Source: Gymnogyps californianus (Eukaryota; Chordata; Aves; Accipitriformes; Cathartidae). From it: a stretch of DNA of 64,000 nt. Positions 14,401 to 25,800 of this stretch are shown here, piece by piece. The stretch is from assembly GCF_018139145.2 (NCBI RefSeq), contig NC_059479.1:5146001-5210000 (forward strand), written 5' to 3'. Every line of letters starts with the position of its first letter. Position 1 is the first letter of the stretch. The notes beneath the pieces were generated by a model. That model was given only the letters and a program-made list of their open reading frames with translations. It did not search any database and was not told the DNA's origin. Made by a program: the position numbers and the translations under genes.

Positions 14401-16974
14401 CTCAGGCCTTTAAATATGGCCAGGCAATTGAGAGAAAACAGTTTCAATTAGAGCAATTTTTATAGGCAAGTTATAAATCTCTGAAACCAGGAGTTTATAA
14501 TAGCAACACTGGCATAACTGTAATACAGCTTCACTATAATAAATCAGTTGCTTGTCCTGTAAGTCACATGTTCTATAAATCAGAAATTTGGAATGTAAAT
14601 CTCAGCACTTGTTCATAAATCAGCAATACTGATCAACACCAGGAATAATATTTTGGCAGTAAATCATATTTGGCAAAGATACTCCCCTGCGTTAGTTCAC
14701 TTAAAAATTGCTTAAAGTTTTATTTCAGAGATTCTCCCTGTGAGTCTCCTGAACGCGCCTGGTGTAGCCAGCGTTAGTGCAGACCCAAGAACGCAGCCAC
14801 CTCCCCACAGCGTGAGACAGCTCTGGATGTTCAGAGTAACTCTTGTTAGTCCACGGTGATGCTTTGTAAAGACATTTCTGTTACTCATATTAGTGTCACA
14901 ATAGCAGTTAGTACCCAAATAGACATCTGAAACTTGATTAACACCCCAGGTTCCTGCACACTCTGCGTGCCTACTTCAAAATCCAGTGTTCTTGCTAAAC
15001 AGTTGAACCCATGCAATCATATTCCCACCACACTTGGTGTCTGAGCAGGAATGGGAGGTACATACACAGTCTCAGTAATACCTCTGCTGGTACTTCAGAC
15101 CTGTCCCAAAAAATAATTTCCACCTGAAAGGTAGACAGGTATGACAACAGGTATGGGACGTACAGGGAAATGCATGTAATAGGGTAAACCAATAATTCTG
15201 TCTTCTGAAAGACAGAAATAGGCTGTTACTGGTTTTGGCTCATTAGTTACTATCCAGCTTAATGCTACAGCTCTTGTAACCCCATCTCTTCATTAATAAC
15301 TACAATTTTCAAGTACATATCAAAAGTTTTGCCTTCAAAGGAAGAAAATAGCATGAATACAAGCAGTATTCTGGTTTATTTTCTGGTTTGCCAGTGCCAA
15401 TTTGCCAATGGTTTTCTTTAAAACAAACAAACAGAAAAAACCCTGTGAAACTGAACTTCCAACTTGTAAAACCTTTTCTACTACAGTGAGAATGGCACTT
15501 TCTAGATAACACTTCTTCCTAGCACACGTTTAATGTGACATATATTTCTAAGTGAAAGCTGTTCATCTCTTCAGTGCAATCCGTAAACACACACATGCAC
15601 ATGTTCATTTAGAGCATTTTAATAACGTTCTGTGTTTACTGAACTCAGGAAGGGTCATCAGGGTTCAAGCTTAACTTTTCTTCCCTCCATTCTTTCATAC
15701 ACATAGAAAATGAGGGAAAAGCTGTTTGTTCTCTATTACTGAATTTTGAAGAAATTATTGCTGAAAAATACCATTCTGCATCAATAAATAACAATGCAGA
15801 ATGAATTGTTTCTTTCCTTAGTAGAATTATTTACTGCCTTTAAATTATTTTTATTATTTCATGTTATGCTAATATAAACCAGTGCAATCACTGAGAGACT
15901 AACTTTGCTCGCTTTCCTAAACTACATCTTATACTATAGTTTCTGTGGATGTGAGACAGATTTCTCCTGTGGAAATATGTAACTTCCAAAAGGCATACCT
16001 GACACCACCATAGGTGGCCTTGCAGCAGAAGAATATAGTTCCTATTCTTAACACTGTTGTTTCTTCAGTTTATAGGAACAGCACACATGCACTGACTTGA
16101 TAACAGAACTAAGTTACAAACCAAACTCATCTCCTCTCGATCTACTTGCAATTCTGGTGGCTAAAACGAGAAAAGAAATTAATGCCATTAAAAACAAATC
16201 TCCAGATCTCCCAGGAACTTTGTACATGCAGAGTGGGATTCCAAGAATGACAAAATGTTTGCCCTTGAAGAGCATACTCCAAACGTGCCTGCCACTGCCT
16301 TTCCCAGGGCACTACAGATGTAACTAAATGAGCAAATAAAGGGCAGGGGGGAGGATTCTGTGGAGACATTAATCTTATTAACATGGTCTTCTGTGCAGTC
16401 CACCAACAACTGGGAAGGCCTGATATATTCCTTTTGTTCCAATATCTTCTTCGGAGGCCTCCTGTACAAGCACGTATTGGGCATAACATTTCACAGCAGT
16501 TATCAGAAATGAGAAATTTAGACAGTATGTTGCAGCCTCCTCCCCCAAATCAGTGTAGATTCATGCTCTGGAGGCAGGAGAAGAATACTTCTGTGGGATT
16601 ATGGACTATGAATTACAAAACTGGCTTATCCAGAAAATTAATACACAAAATAGATAAAGATAAATTAACTAGAATATCATGTAGAATCCTTGTGTAATTA
16701 CAAGTTCAGATAGCAAGACTGATATGAAGTCCCTAGTTAAACAGTATTTTCATATTGGATTTTGAAGTAGCGAACTAGCCTAGTGTGCTCTGTTAAAAAA
16801 ATATCCTTTATTTCTTCTCTAGCAACTTTCAGAGATGTGGTTGAGGTTCTAGGATGTGTGATGTAAGAACATTCTTACATAACGCAGATTGCCTACGTTC
16901 AAATGATTCTACCTTCACAAATAACTGAAAAAAGGGAGTTATAACAGGAAATACTAAGCAAGTTTAGTGTAAAA

Positions 16975-17016
16975 CTTGCCATGCTATAATGAAGTCTTGC
17001 CATGCTATAATGAAGT
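16975..17016. repeat. Perfect 21-bp tandem duplication
   Basis: Two adjacent identical copies of a 21-base unit (16975-16995 and 16996-17016), starting cttgccatgc and ending ataatgaagt. The identity of the copies suggests a recent slippage or duplication event in otherwise unique DNA. Confidence 0.93.
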
Positions 17017-18883
17017 CATTATGGAGTATCTATAGTTTGCCTTCACAATAAGCAATTTCAATCACAAAGTCTGTGATCTAACACATGCTGCTGCCTATTA
17101 ACTGCTGAGAAACATCTTCTCTGATTTTTCTGGAACTTCTGCCTGGTTCATGCTGGTTTATAAACATGCAGATGGAGAGATGTGGAAGAGCAGCAACCCC
17201 TGCAGCAAACAAATGTTTACATAGCTGAAGTTCATACGAAATTTTATGATATGTTAGCAGTTGTGTTTGTCTTTGAATCACTTCAAAATATTTTGGAATA
17301 GTATTAAAATCTCTGCCAAGCAATACATTTTAAAGATTCACACAGTCTGACAAACTGTAAAAAAAGTATTCCGAAGAATAACCTTTGATTCCAAAGGGAA
17401 TTTGTAACTGTGCAAAGGAAATTGAAAGTATTTGATAGTTATTTGTAAAGAATTATGTCCAGACTTGTGAAGGATTTTAATAGCATGATATAATCTACAT
17501 AAAGTATTTCTGCCATATAGGTATTTTCAAAGAATCTGTCAAGGATTCTTGACCAATCTCTAGTAATTGAAAAGATTATAAAACTGTTTCTGAAGTACAA
17601 CTGAAAACTGTTAAATGCATGTAACTGTGAACAGGTAAGGTAGTTCCTTTCACAAGCTTATTTCTCTAACAAAGGTTAGATTGCTCCAGTGCATACTACC
17701 TTTTGATACTCCAGAGGTGGCTTTTTTGAATATAGCATCTAAATGAACCAAAGTTTTCATGTGTATGGAGGAGAGGATAAAGAGGATAACGAAGGAGAGG
17801 TAAGCTCATTGTCACCAAGGTGTTAACTTTACTTGAGCTCATCTTCTTTCTCACACAGGTGATTATTTTTGCTGAGTTATTCCTCCAGTGAATTAAAGAA
17901 ATTAAATACAATTTATAGAGGAAAGCAAAACAAAACATGGAGAGACTACAGTTTTCTGGAAATCAGATATTTACTTTTTTCCCCCATCTTTCCATGGCTT
18001 TATTGTGCAGGATACATTAGGCTTTTGAAATATAATCCCATAAACAGATAAGAATTGGTGAGATCCATTTTGGAAGTTCAATATTAAATTCTAAATAAAA
18101 CTCTCAGGCAGATGCAACTCACCTCTTTCTCTGAATGTAAAGTGGGATAAGTAAACATTGGTAAATGTTATGTATTTCAAAACACACCAAGTTTAATCAA
18201 ATTAAAGCTCTGTTTCACATTCTTTGGCTCTACTTGCAAGGCAATGTTCCTATTCTAACTAGCTGTATATTTATTTTAATATACAACACTGCAAAATATC
18301 ATCTTCTGTTATTTGCCTGAAGGAAATTCATTTCAAATATGAAACTTTTACACAGTATTTACTGTTCAAGTATTGCAGCTTTTATTAAATGGGGCCAGAG
18401 AGGATGCTGAGGGATTTAAAGAGAGAATTAATAACAACCATTGCTAATTTAGGCTTATGCACTACTTTATTGCAAAAGTAAGGATGAAGATAGGAAACCA
18501 GGGATAATCCAATTGATACTAAACATTTTGAACCTATTAACTGCATTTGAACAAAACATTTCTAAAAGGAAGGCTACATAGCTAAAATAAGACACATAAT
18601 CCATCAGAAATAGCATACAAAAATAATCTTTTCCTTTTTAATTTGTGTAAATATGTGATAACAGTATGCAGAACTATCTTCCTCCCCTTCATATGATCTA
18701 CAGTGATTTCAGTGAGATCTCCAATATATTAAATTAAAGACAAATGAAAAACAACTGTATGTCGTGGTTTGACCCCAGCCAGCAACTAAGCACCACGCAG
18801 CTGCTTCCCCCTCTCTGCTCCCAGTGGGGTGGGGAGGATGATGGGGGAAAAAAAGTAGAACTCATGGGTTGAGATAAGAACAG

Positions 18884-18889
18884 TTTAAT
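18884..18889 (-). promoter_or_regulatory. LTR polyadenylation signal ATTAAA (copy 1)
   Basis: The minus strand reads ATTAAA downstream of the LTR TATA box, at the place homologous to the same hexamer in the other two copies. That gives the U3-R-U5 order expected of an LTR. Confidence 0.55.
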
Positions 18890-19091
18890 AACTAAAGTAA
18901 AATAAAATATAATACTAACTAATAATAATAATAAAAATATAATAATAGTAATGAAAAGGAATATTAAAAAAAAAAGATAAATAAAACCCAAGAAAAGACA
19001 AGTGATGCACAATGCAGTTGCTCACCACCCGCTGACTGATGCCTGAGCTGCAATCTGCCCCTCCCAGCCAACTCCCCCCCCCCCCACCCCG

Positions 19092-19099
19092 TTTATATA
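19092..19099 (-). promoter_or_regulatory. LTR TATA box (copy 1)
   Basis: The minus strand reads TATATAAA next to a 'gcccagtata'-type context shared by all three copies. It is the probable former U3 promoter, and current activity cannot be judged. Confidence 0.55.
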
Positions 19100-19448
19100 C
19101 TGGGCATGATGTTCTATGGTATGGAATATCCCTTTGGCTAGTTGGGGTCAGCTGTCCTGGCTGTGCTCCCTCCCAGCTTCTTGCACACCTGCTTGCTGGC
19201 AGAGCATGGGAAACTGGAAAATCCTTGGCTTAAGATAAGCGCTACTTAGCAACAACTAAAACATCAGCGTGTTATCAACATTATTCTCACACTAAATCCA
19301 AAACACAGCACTGTACCAGCTACTAAGAAGAAAATTAACTCTATCCCAGCCAAAACTAGGACACTGTAATTCACAGAAGCTCAAAACACAGATTTCAATT
19401 AACAATTCTTTTAAAGTAAGAACACCGGAACAAAACCAGGACCAGGGG

Positions 19449-19672
19449 ATAATTCAGGCTGGAAGGGACCTCAGGAAATCATCTAGTCCAACTTCCTGCT
19501 TAAAGCAGGGCCAACTCATGGCTAACTCATGGTCAGATCAAGTTGCTCAGAGCTTTATCTAGTCTGGTTCTGAAACCTCCAAGAAAGGAGATGGCACAAC
19601 CTCTCTTGGGCAACCTGTTCCAATGTTTGATTGTCTTCATCATAAAAAAGTTTTTCCTTAAATCCAGTCAAA
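19449..19672 (-). mobile_element. CR1 LINE, 3' end fragment
   Basis: The minus-strand sequence has the standard avian CR1 3' region: an 'aacattggaacaggttgccc' block, then 'agagaggttgt', 'agactagataaagctctgag', and the terminal 'ggactagatgatttcctgag' followed by 'gtcccttccagcc'. Only about 220 bp survive, as usual for the 5'-truncated copies CR1 leaves. A short direct repeat (ccaactcatgg / ctaactcatgg) lies inside. The octamer tail (ATTCTATG-like) is not clearly preserved. Frames that cross it on the plus strand are antisense artefacts. Confidence 0.88.
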
Positions 19673-21012
19673 GATATGAGGACTGTAACACAGATATAAG
19701 GACTATAAATTTCCAAAATAAGATATACCTCACTTATACAATCAGCCAGCGGGAGAAATTAGTCTCTGGTTTCATTTCACAATTTAATGAACTAGTCTGC
19801 TATTATAATACCTCTGTACAGAAAACAGAAAAGGTGAAGAGAAACCCTACGTTATTGGAAATCCATATCATTACGGTCTCTCTTTCTTTTTCAATAGACA
19901 GGGTGGATGCACTCTGTTTAATTCAACGTGTATGTTCTGAATTCAATCCAAACTGTATAGACTTTATACAACCATTTTGACTTAACTTATCCTCTCCCTA
20001 GAGTTACCAGTAATTTAAGTGAAAAAACAATTTTCTTTCAGTGACCATCACAGAACATTTAATTCAAAACCAAGAGAGGTCAATAGATTAATCTAAGTAT
20101 CTCATACAAGGAATATGTGACTCTATTGATGCCAGCAGGAGAAAAGAAACATTTGGTCCATATGAGTTTCAGAAGTGCTCCTTACCATATAGATGATGCA
20201 GTAATAAAATCTCCACATGTAAATAAACAGAAGAATGTTAAGTAAAATAGATTTAACAGACTTCGACCATTTATGTTTCATACTCGATTGTTGTCTTTGT
20301 TCTTCAGTCTGTCTGTAAAATCTAAATTTCAGAACAGAAAGCCAAAGCAAAAACAGATGAAGAGGAAGAGAGGGAGTCTAACTGAAGCATTCAAAAGGCA
20401 TTCAGGTGTTTGCAACATATATGGATCTAAAATGTTCTGATTTTATGAAAACATTGACGTAAAGAGAAAATATTTCTCATGCAGTTACCACTACAAAAAT
20501 TCTCCACGAATTTTCCTAATTTAAAAAGTTAATATTTAATTTAAAACATTCAAAGCAATCTAAAATGGGTATCTTAAGTGAATAGTAACTGCTAGTTCAT
20601 TGCCACTTCTTTGCACAGTTCACATTATGCAGCTAATCCAACAGGCTCAGTTCTACTGCCATAATTCCTAAGAGAGCATCTTCCACATACATAATTCTGT
20701 GTATAAATGCATGTTTTATATACACCTTCCAAGTATCTTCCAAAATACATTAACTAAATTTGTAGGATCAAGCACTCAAAAATTAGTGACAGAATTACAT
20801 CGTCACTGCAAACTCAAAAGTACAAATTACAATAAAATCCAATTCCATGATCACACACCATTTTTCCCCACAGGATCCCTGCCTCACTGAATACAGAGTT
20901 ATTTAATATTTACTTTTAGCTCACCACACAATTCATGCTCTCATTTCTAACGAATCGCTTGCTATCCAAAAACTCCACTTAAACACAAGAAACAGTTTCT
21001 CTCGTAAGGTTA
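19673..21012. other. Non-coding; no gene recognised
   Basis: The first bases carry a local near-repeat (atgaggactgtaacacagat / ataaggactataaa, around 19675-19710). The rest is AT-rich unique sequence with no supported feature. Confidence 0.55.
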
Positions 21013-21150
21013 TCTGTAACATTTATCAATGTAGTATCTGAATGGTTTACAAATAATTAGTTAACTCATCTTCATAGCGCTCTTATAGTCCATTTTAGAA
21101 ATAAGAAACTGAAGCACAAAGGTACTACAGTTACAAATCTTCACTCATTT
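21013..21150 (-). repeat. MIR-like SINE fragment (sense on minus)
   Basis: The minus strand reads a 'tgtgcttcagtttcttatttc' then 'taaaatggactataa' block. This matches the MIR-type 'tgtgcctcagtttcctcatctgtaaaatgggaataat' signature. It continues into a 'gagttaactaattatttgtaaacc' block that parallels the 3' part of old amniote MIR-like elements. It is divergent, with no clear target duplication. Confidence 0.5.
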
Positions 21151-21159
21151 TCTGTGCTG

Positions 21160-24100
21160 CATTTGTGGTATCTAACTGCATAGTACGGCTACGCATTATG
21201 TTCAAACCACAGTTCCCACTGCCTTGCACTGCAGAAGAGCCCACCTTCACACAAACAACTAGAGGAGCCTCCCAATGAAGTAGGTCACCATCGCCTTTAA
21301 ATACACCTTCTCTAAAGAGTGAAGACTATTACTGATGAGAATGGACTGTTCAGACACACAAAACATGTTTTATATGTAGCCATGGACAGCAGTGCTGCTT
21401 CAGATCTTCATCACCTTGCACCTCTTATCCCTTCCCAAGTTTCTATCCCTGCACCACTTCTTTATCTTTCTACGTTTAAGTCAAACCATTCCCCCCAGCA
21501 GAAAGAGTGTAAATTCCTTCCTTTTGGTTCTCACACTTGAAACTGTAATAGTCTTTCATGTTTAATGGCTTCAGAAGACAACAGACAGGCTAGCAAGCAG
21601 GAGTTTTGCAGGACTAGAAGGTGCATAACACACACTGATTTTTAAGTAATTTACTTTTCACTCACCCTTACAGAACATGCGTGTGATGAAATGTTCGAAG
21701 ATGTGCTAGCAAATTTGCATGACCTTATAGGAACAGCAAAGGGTATATCCCTACACTAAAATAAACTTCTGATCAAGTTTCAAGGTCATTCTGCAAACCA
21801 TGACATTTTCTCTCCATGGATCATAGTATCATAGCAATGTAACACCGTAAAATACATGAAAATGGTGCAGTTTCTAAATTCTCAGAATCATGTATCTGTC
21901 CTATCAGCCTCAAAAACTAAAACCCTCAAAAGCGGTGACTCCTAAACTTACTATGGAACCTAAACAGAATATAGCAATTACATTTTTCCCCTCGTATTCT
22001 GTGCAAGGCTTTTCTTATGATGAAAAAATAATAAAATTCCTGCAAGAACATAAAAATAACCCTCTATGATAGACTCCTTGCCATAAAAAAAAAAAAAAAA
22101 AAAAAATCTTCGGCGCAAATTTTAAAGCCAGCACCAAAGATGGAAACCTATCACAGAGGGTGTTAGGAAATCTTCACAACAAATGGAGTTACAGCTCCTT
22201 TACAAGCAGCATGTGAATACAGCAGCACACATATATGAGTCCTATGGCTATTCTATGGGTGATTTCACACAAAGCTGTATAAAAACTGACTGTAATTAAT
22301 GGCAGATAAGCAAGACAATACAGACATAATACTTTGCCTTCAATTGTGTATTTCAACAAGGAACTTCCATGACTTTATCAGTCAAACAAAAAGGTGGAAA
22401 AGCAAACTTAACCCAGAGTGACAAGGTACTGAACTTCAATGGGATCCAAAAACTTTTTTTTTTTTAATTAACTAAATGAGAATATAAGTCGCTATGTTTG
22501 TTTCCTTCTACTAACAATCTAAACAGATTTAGTAAGCAGCTAGCAAAGGTATTATTAAAATACTAATGATGTATCTGTTCTTTGTTATTTATAATGCATA
22601 GTAAATATATAACATAATATAATGCAAAAACACACAGAAGAAATACAAATACCCTTGCATTAAATCATTTAAAGATTACCATCATTGTAAGTCTATACAA
22701 TGCTGAAGAGAGCATCGAGCTAACTTTGTAGTAAAAATTCTTTATGGAACAGATAAATCTCATGTATTGAAAACTAGAACTGTGAGTTTTATAACAAAGC
22801 TGTATAAAATTAACTACAGTAGATGAAAATGATCTATATTAATTATTAATGATTCTAATGACCATTAGCTGGAATTACGTTCGAAGCATTAATGAAGGCA
22901 TAAAAGATACCCCAAGCAATAAGAAAAACAGAAGCTACGATTACTTATCATCCCTGCACCACCTATGCTTAGGAATAGCGGTGTGAACTGCTCTGAGCTT
23001 GTATTGCAAAATAAAAGCTGCACAGCACCGCAACCTGTCATAGTCTTGGCACAAAATCTGTTATTTGAGGCCTCCAATCTGTAAAATTTACATTCCTGCA
23101 TTGGTTCAAGGAACCTCAGTTTTTATTATTTAAAAAGTCAGGTTTTAGTTGCTCCCATCTTATATAAAAACCACTCTTGGGTAATACGTCTTTCCCATTA
23201 ATCTTCAACTACTACCCCATTTTTCTTCTCTTTTTAACCCCTGTACTCATTGAATGAACTATTTACAGTTGCTATCTGGGAAACAAATTCTCCAACTCCA
23301 TTCTAGACAGCCTCCAACTCTGCCTCTGCTCCCTGCACTACGCTGACACTGCTTTCAACAAAGTCTCTAATTACATCTCACTGGTTACACTTCAGAATCA
23401 ATACTTGTTTTATCCTAACTGACCTGTCAGCCACTTCTGACACCCATCGGCCACTTTCTTTTTCATTATATCTTATCATCATTAACTTCTGTGTTTCTAT
23501 CCTCCACAGATATTCTTCAAGCATTCCCACACCAGTTTCCTGAAGGCAATGAATACAACTCTGGATTTTGTCCCCACTTTTTCTCTGTACCCTGCCTCAG
23601 GGTCATCTCTCAAATGAATTCTCCACTTTATATGACTACTATAGCCCCAAAATCTCACTCCTGTGTAGTAATATCAGCTCAAATGCCATCATCTCTGCAC
23701 CACATTTAGTTACATGCATTACTGTCCTTATCTACTTAGAAAAATCTCAAGCTCTCTGATGCAAATTTGTGGATGTCCAGTCAAAAGAACAACTTCAGCT
23801 TTTCTAAAGCTGAGTTTCCATTGTTCCCCAAAGCTTCTCCACATACTTAACCTTTGGTGGTCATTGTGGTTTCTATCACTGCTCCTGTTAACCCGCTGGT
23901 AATACTACCTTGTTCCACAGACCCATAGCATGAACACGTTATTTTTACGACTCCATTCTCTCACCATTTGCAGAGCCCTATTGACTTTTCTTCCACGGCA
24001 CTAAATACAAACCTATCTTCACTAAAAGTCTTCCAGGGTAGGAATCATTCTCTAACAGTAAGAAGCCCGCTAAAATGGGGATTATTGAGGAGGATGAAAT

Positions 24101-25459
24101 TATTCTTACCCCACTGTTCCACAGAGAGGCTAAGTTATGGCAGAAATAGCACTTTTTACACAGAGGGATCACTGACCTTTCAAAAGATCTGCACATTTTC
24201 TCATTTTTCCCTCCTCTTGATTAAATGACAGGAAGGTGTGGGGTTTTTTTTTTTTTGTAATAAGAACAAAAAATCATACTAATGCATGAAAGCACATAAA
24301 AATGCAGTACAGGCAGGTAGTCCTCCGCTACAATGTAGCAAAAAACCCCAAACCCAACCCAAACAAACGAATAAACGCCCACCACCAAACAGATTGGATT
24401 CTCCCCAGCGACTGCTAGTTCCAAACACTGCAGAAGAGTTAAAAAATAGAATGAAAAAATGTTAAGCAACACTGTGATCACCATCATAGGGGATGGGGAT
24501 CCCAGCCCTCTTTAGGAAAGGGACTGCAATGTACTCTTGTGTAGTGCCATTTTGTGATCCTCAGGCCAAGAATTTTCTTACATGTGTATGTAGTTCCCTA
24601 TGCAAAGAAATTCTCTAGATATTACCACAGTCAAACGATATCATAATTGAAATGACCAACAGCAATTATAAAACTCTTCTCTTATACTACCACACCCATT
24701 CCACAGCCTCACTTTGGTTTTGTGCATTTTTTCCCCTAATTAGACTGAAAACAATTCAGTTAAAACTGTTCCAGCATCTCCATCCCAAAATGTCGGCTTC
24801 TGGTTTGCCAATTAAAATATTTTCAAGAAGTAGTCTGTACAAGCATAACCTCTCCTTCTCTGATGATCTTCTAGTCTGCCACCTTGTATCGATGGCAAGT
24901 TATCATGGGTGGGATCATATACTAGTTTGAGACATTTACACCTCAGATCATGAATCAAAGTGCTGGCACTCTATAATGAAAGATCGATAAGTGTTTTTGT
25001 AGAAAGACCCTATAGAATTTTATAAATAATGAGCATTTCGTGGAATGTGCAGGCAACAGAGAACAAATTACATTTTCTCCAGAGGGGTTTTTAAAACCAC
25101 ACCTCAAATGTGATAAATGCACTGTGATGGAAAGGACTACAAATGTTAATACGCTGCACAGCATGAAGTGTTCAAAAATTAGAAGCCAGTGCATTTACTT
25201 TCTCATGTTTAATGGTTAAGCAATCATTTCATCAAGACATTCTCCCCTGTTACAGTAGCAGTGGGTCATAGCTAGCATTTCTCAAGATTTTACAGATGGC
25301 AGCAAAACATTTTTTTTTTTCCCCCCAAAGGTGTTGATCAGGATATTTTAACATACTTGTAGTTCGTTGAAATGCACTGCATGTGAAACATGTAAATACC
25401 TCCACAAATTCATTACACTTCACTCTTAAGTAATGAGGCAACCCAGTCTTCAACTAAGA
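21160..25459. other. Non-coding; homopolymers only
   Basis: No gene supported. There is a 22-base poly-A run at 22085-22106 and a T run near 24243-24256. The sequence 'ggatcatagtatcatagc' at about 21818-21837 recalls a degenerate CR1 octamer tail, but no CR1 body is next to it. Text near 24060-24150 faintly resembles a MIR-like segment and is not called. Confidence 0.5.
22085..22106. repeat. Poly-A run, 22 bases
   Basis: Uninterrupted A homopolymer with no recognisable retroposed body upstream. Confidence 0.95.
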
Positions 25460-25800
25460 CACCGTCTGGGAGTCACAGAAATAGCTTTTATTATGGAGCT
25501 TAACTTCCTGCTCTTGGGCAGGAGGGCTGTCAGCGACACAGGCACCTAGCCAGCTGCCGAGTACAGCAGGGTGCTGGGTAGCACCTATTGCTTCTAACGG
25601 CTGAGGATACAGGTTGAACATCCTCCCTTCTTTCTAATCCGTAGCTCTCTGTTGTTGCCACCACTGCCACTGGGAGGTGTTTGGGATGACCATACACACA
25701 ATGTGCAAAAAGCTCGTCCTTTCTGCCTCTCTTCTACCTCGCAGGCCTCACTTCCTTCCTCTCTCTTTCCTTGGTACAAAAGAATCAAGCCTTGACCTTG
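25460..25800 (-). other. GC-richer patch with minus-strand AATAAA; nature unknown
   Basis: This stretch is visibly richer in G and C than its surroundings. Read on the minus strand, it ends with 'cataataaaagctatttctg' followed by 'tgactcccagacggtgtct', which has the look of an LTR R/U5 end or of a transcript 3' end. I could find neither paired TG/CA termini with a target duplication nor a coding frame I recognise, so neither an old LTR nor a 3' terminal exon can be established. Confidence 0.25.

Larger units (their letters stand above)
8930..18754. other. Non-coding; simple repeats only
   Basis: About 9.8 kb without a recognisable gene. It contains an AACC-type tetranucleotide tract at 11447-11484, a 21-bp tandem duplication at 16975-17016 and scattered A- or T-rich runs. 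Frames of up to 117 codons (minus strand, near 11825-12178) show no family features. The text near 18110-18170 faintly recalls a MIR 3' region but is too diverged to call. Confidence 0.55.
18760..19363 (-). mobile_element. Solo LTR, ERVL-like endogenous retrovirus (copy 1)
   Basis: This is a 604-bp long terminal repeat on the minus strand. It starts TG and ends CA, and closely resembles the two plus-strand copies at 32.4 and 47.8 kb. Shared blocks are the 5' end (tgtcctagttttggctggga on the minus strand), a ccaaagggatattccatacc block, a TATA box, an AT-rich middle and a 3' end of ggggtcaaaccacgaca. No gag, pol or env lies next to it, so it is a solo LTR left by recombination between the two LTRs of a provirus. 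The ERVL assignment rests on the 5-bp target duplication and recalled similarity to avian ERVL LTRs, and a class I ERV remains possible. A run of 12 C bases (19074-19085) is specific to this copy. Open frames inside it are not genes. Confidence 0.93.
18755..19368 (-). repeat. 5-bp target site duplication around solo LTR copy 1
   Basis: The bases ctgta occur at 18755-18759 and again at 19364-19368, directly abutting both ends of the LTR. A 5-bp duplication is what ERVL-type integrases typically leave. Confidence 0.85.

Noticed and set aside
18110..18175. Possible MIR 3' region
   Set aside because: Only scattered matches to the core, below what I would accept by eye.
19543..19980. 145-codon plus-strand frame
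   Set aside because: Its start is antisense CR1 3' sequence and the remainder is AT-rich background.
21815..21840. ggatcatagtatcatagc as a CR1 octamer tail
   Set aside because: No CR1 body adjoins it, so it may be chance AT-rich sequence.
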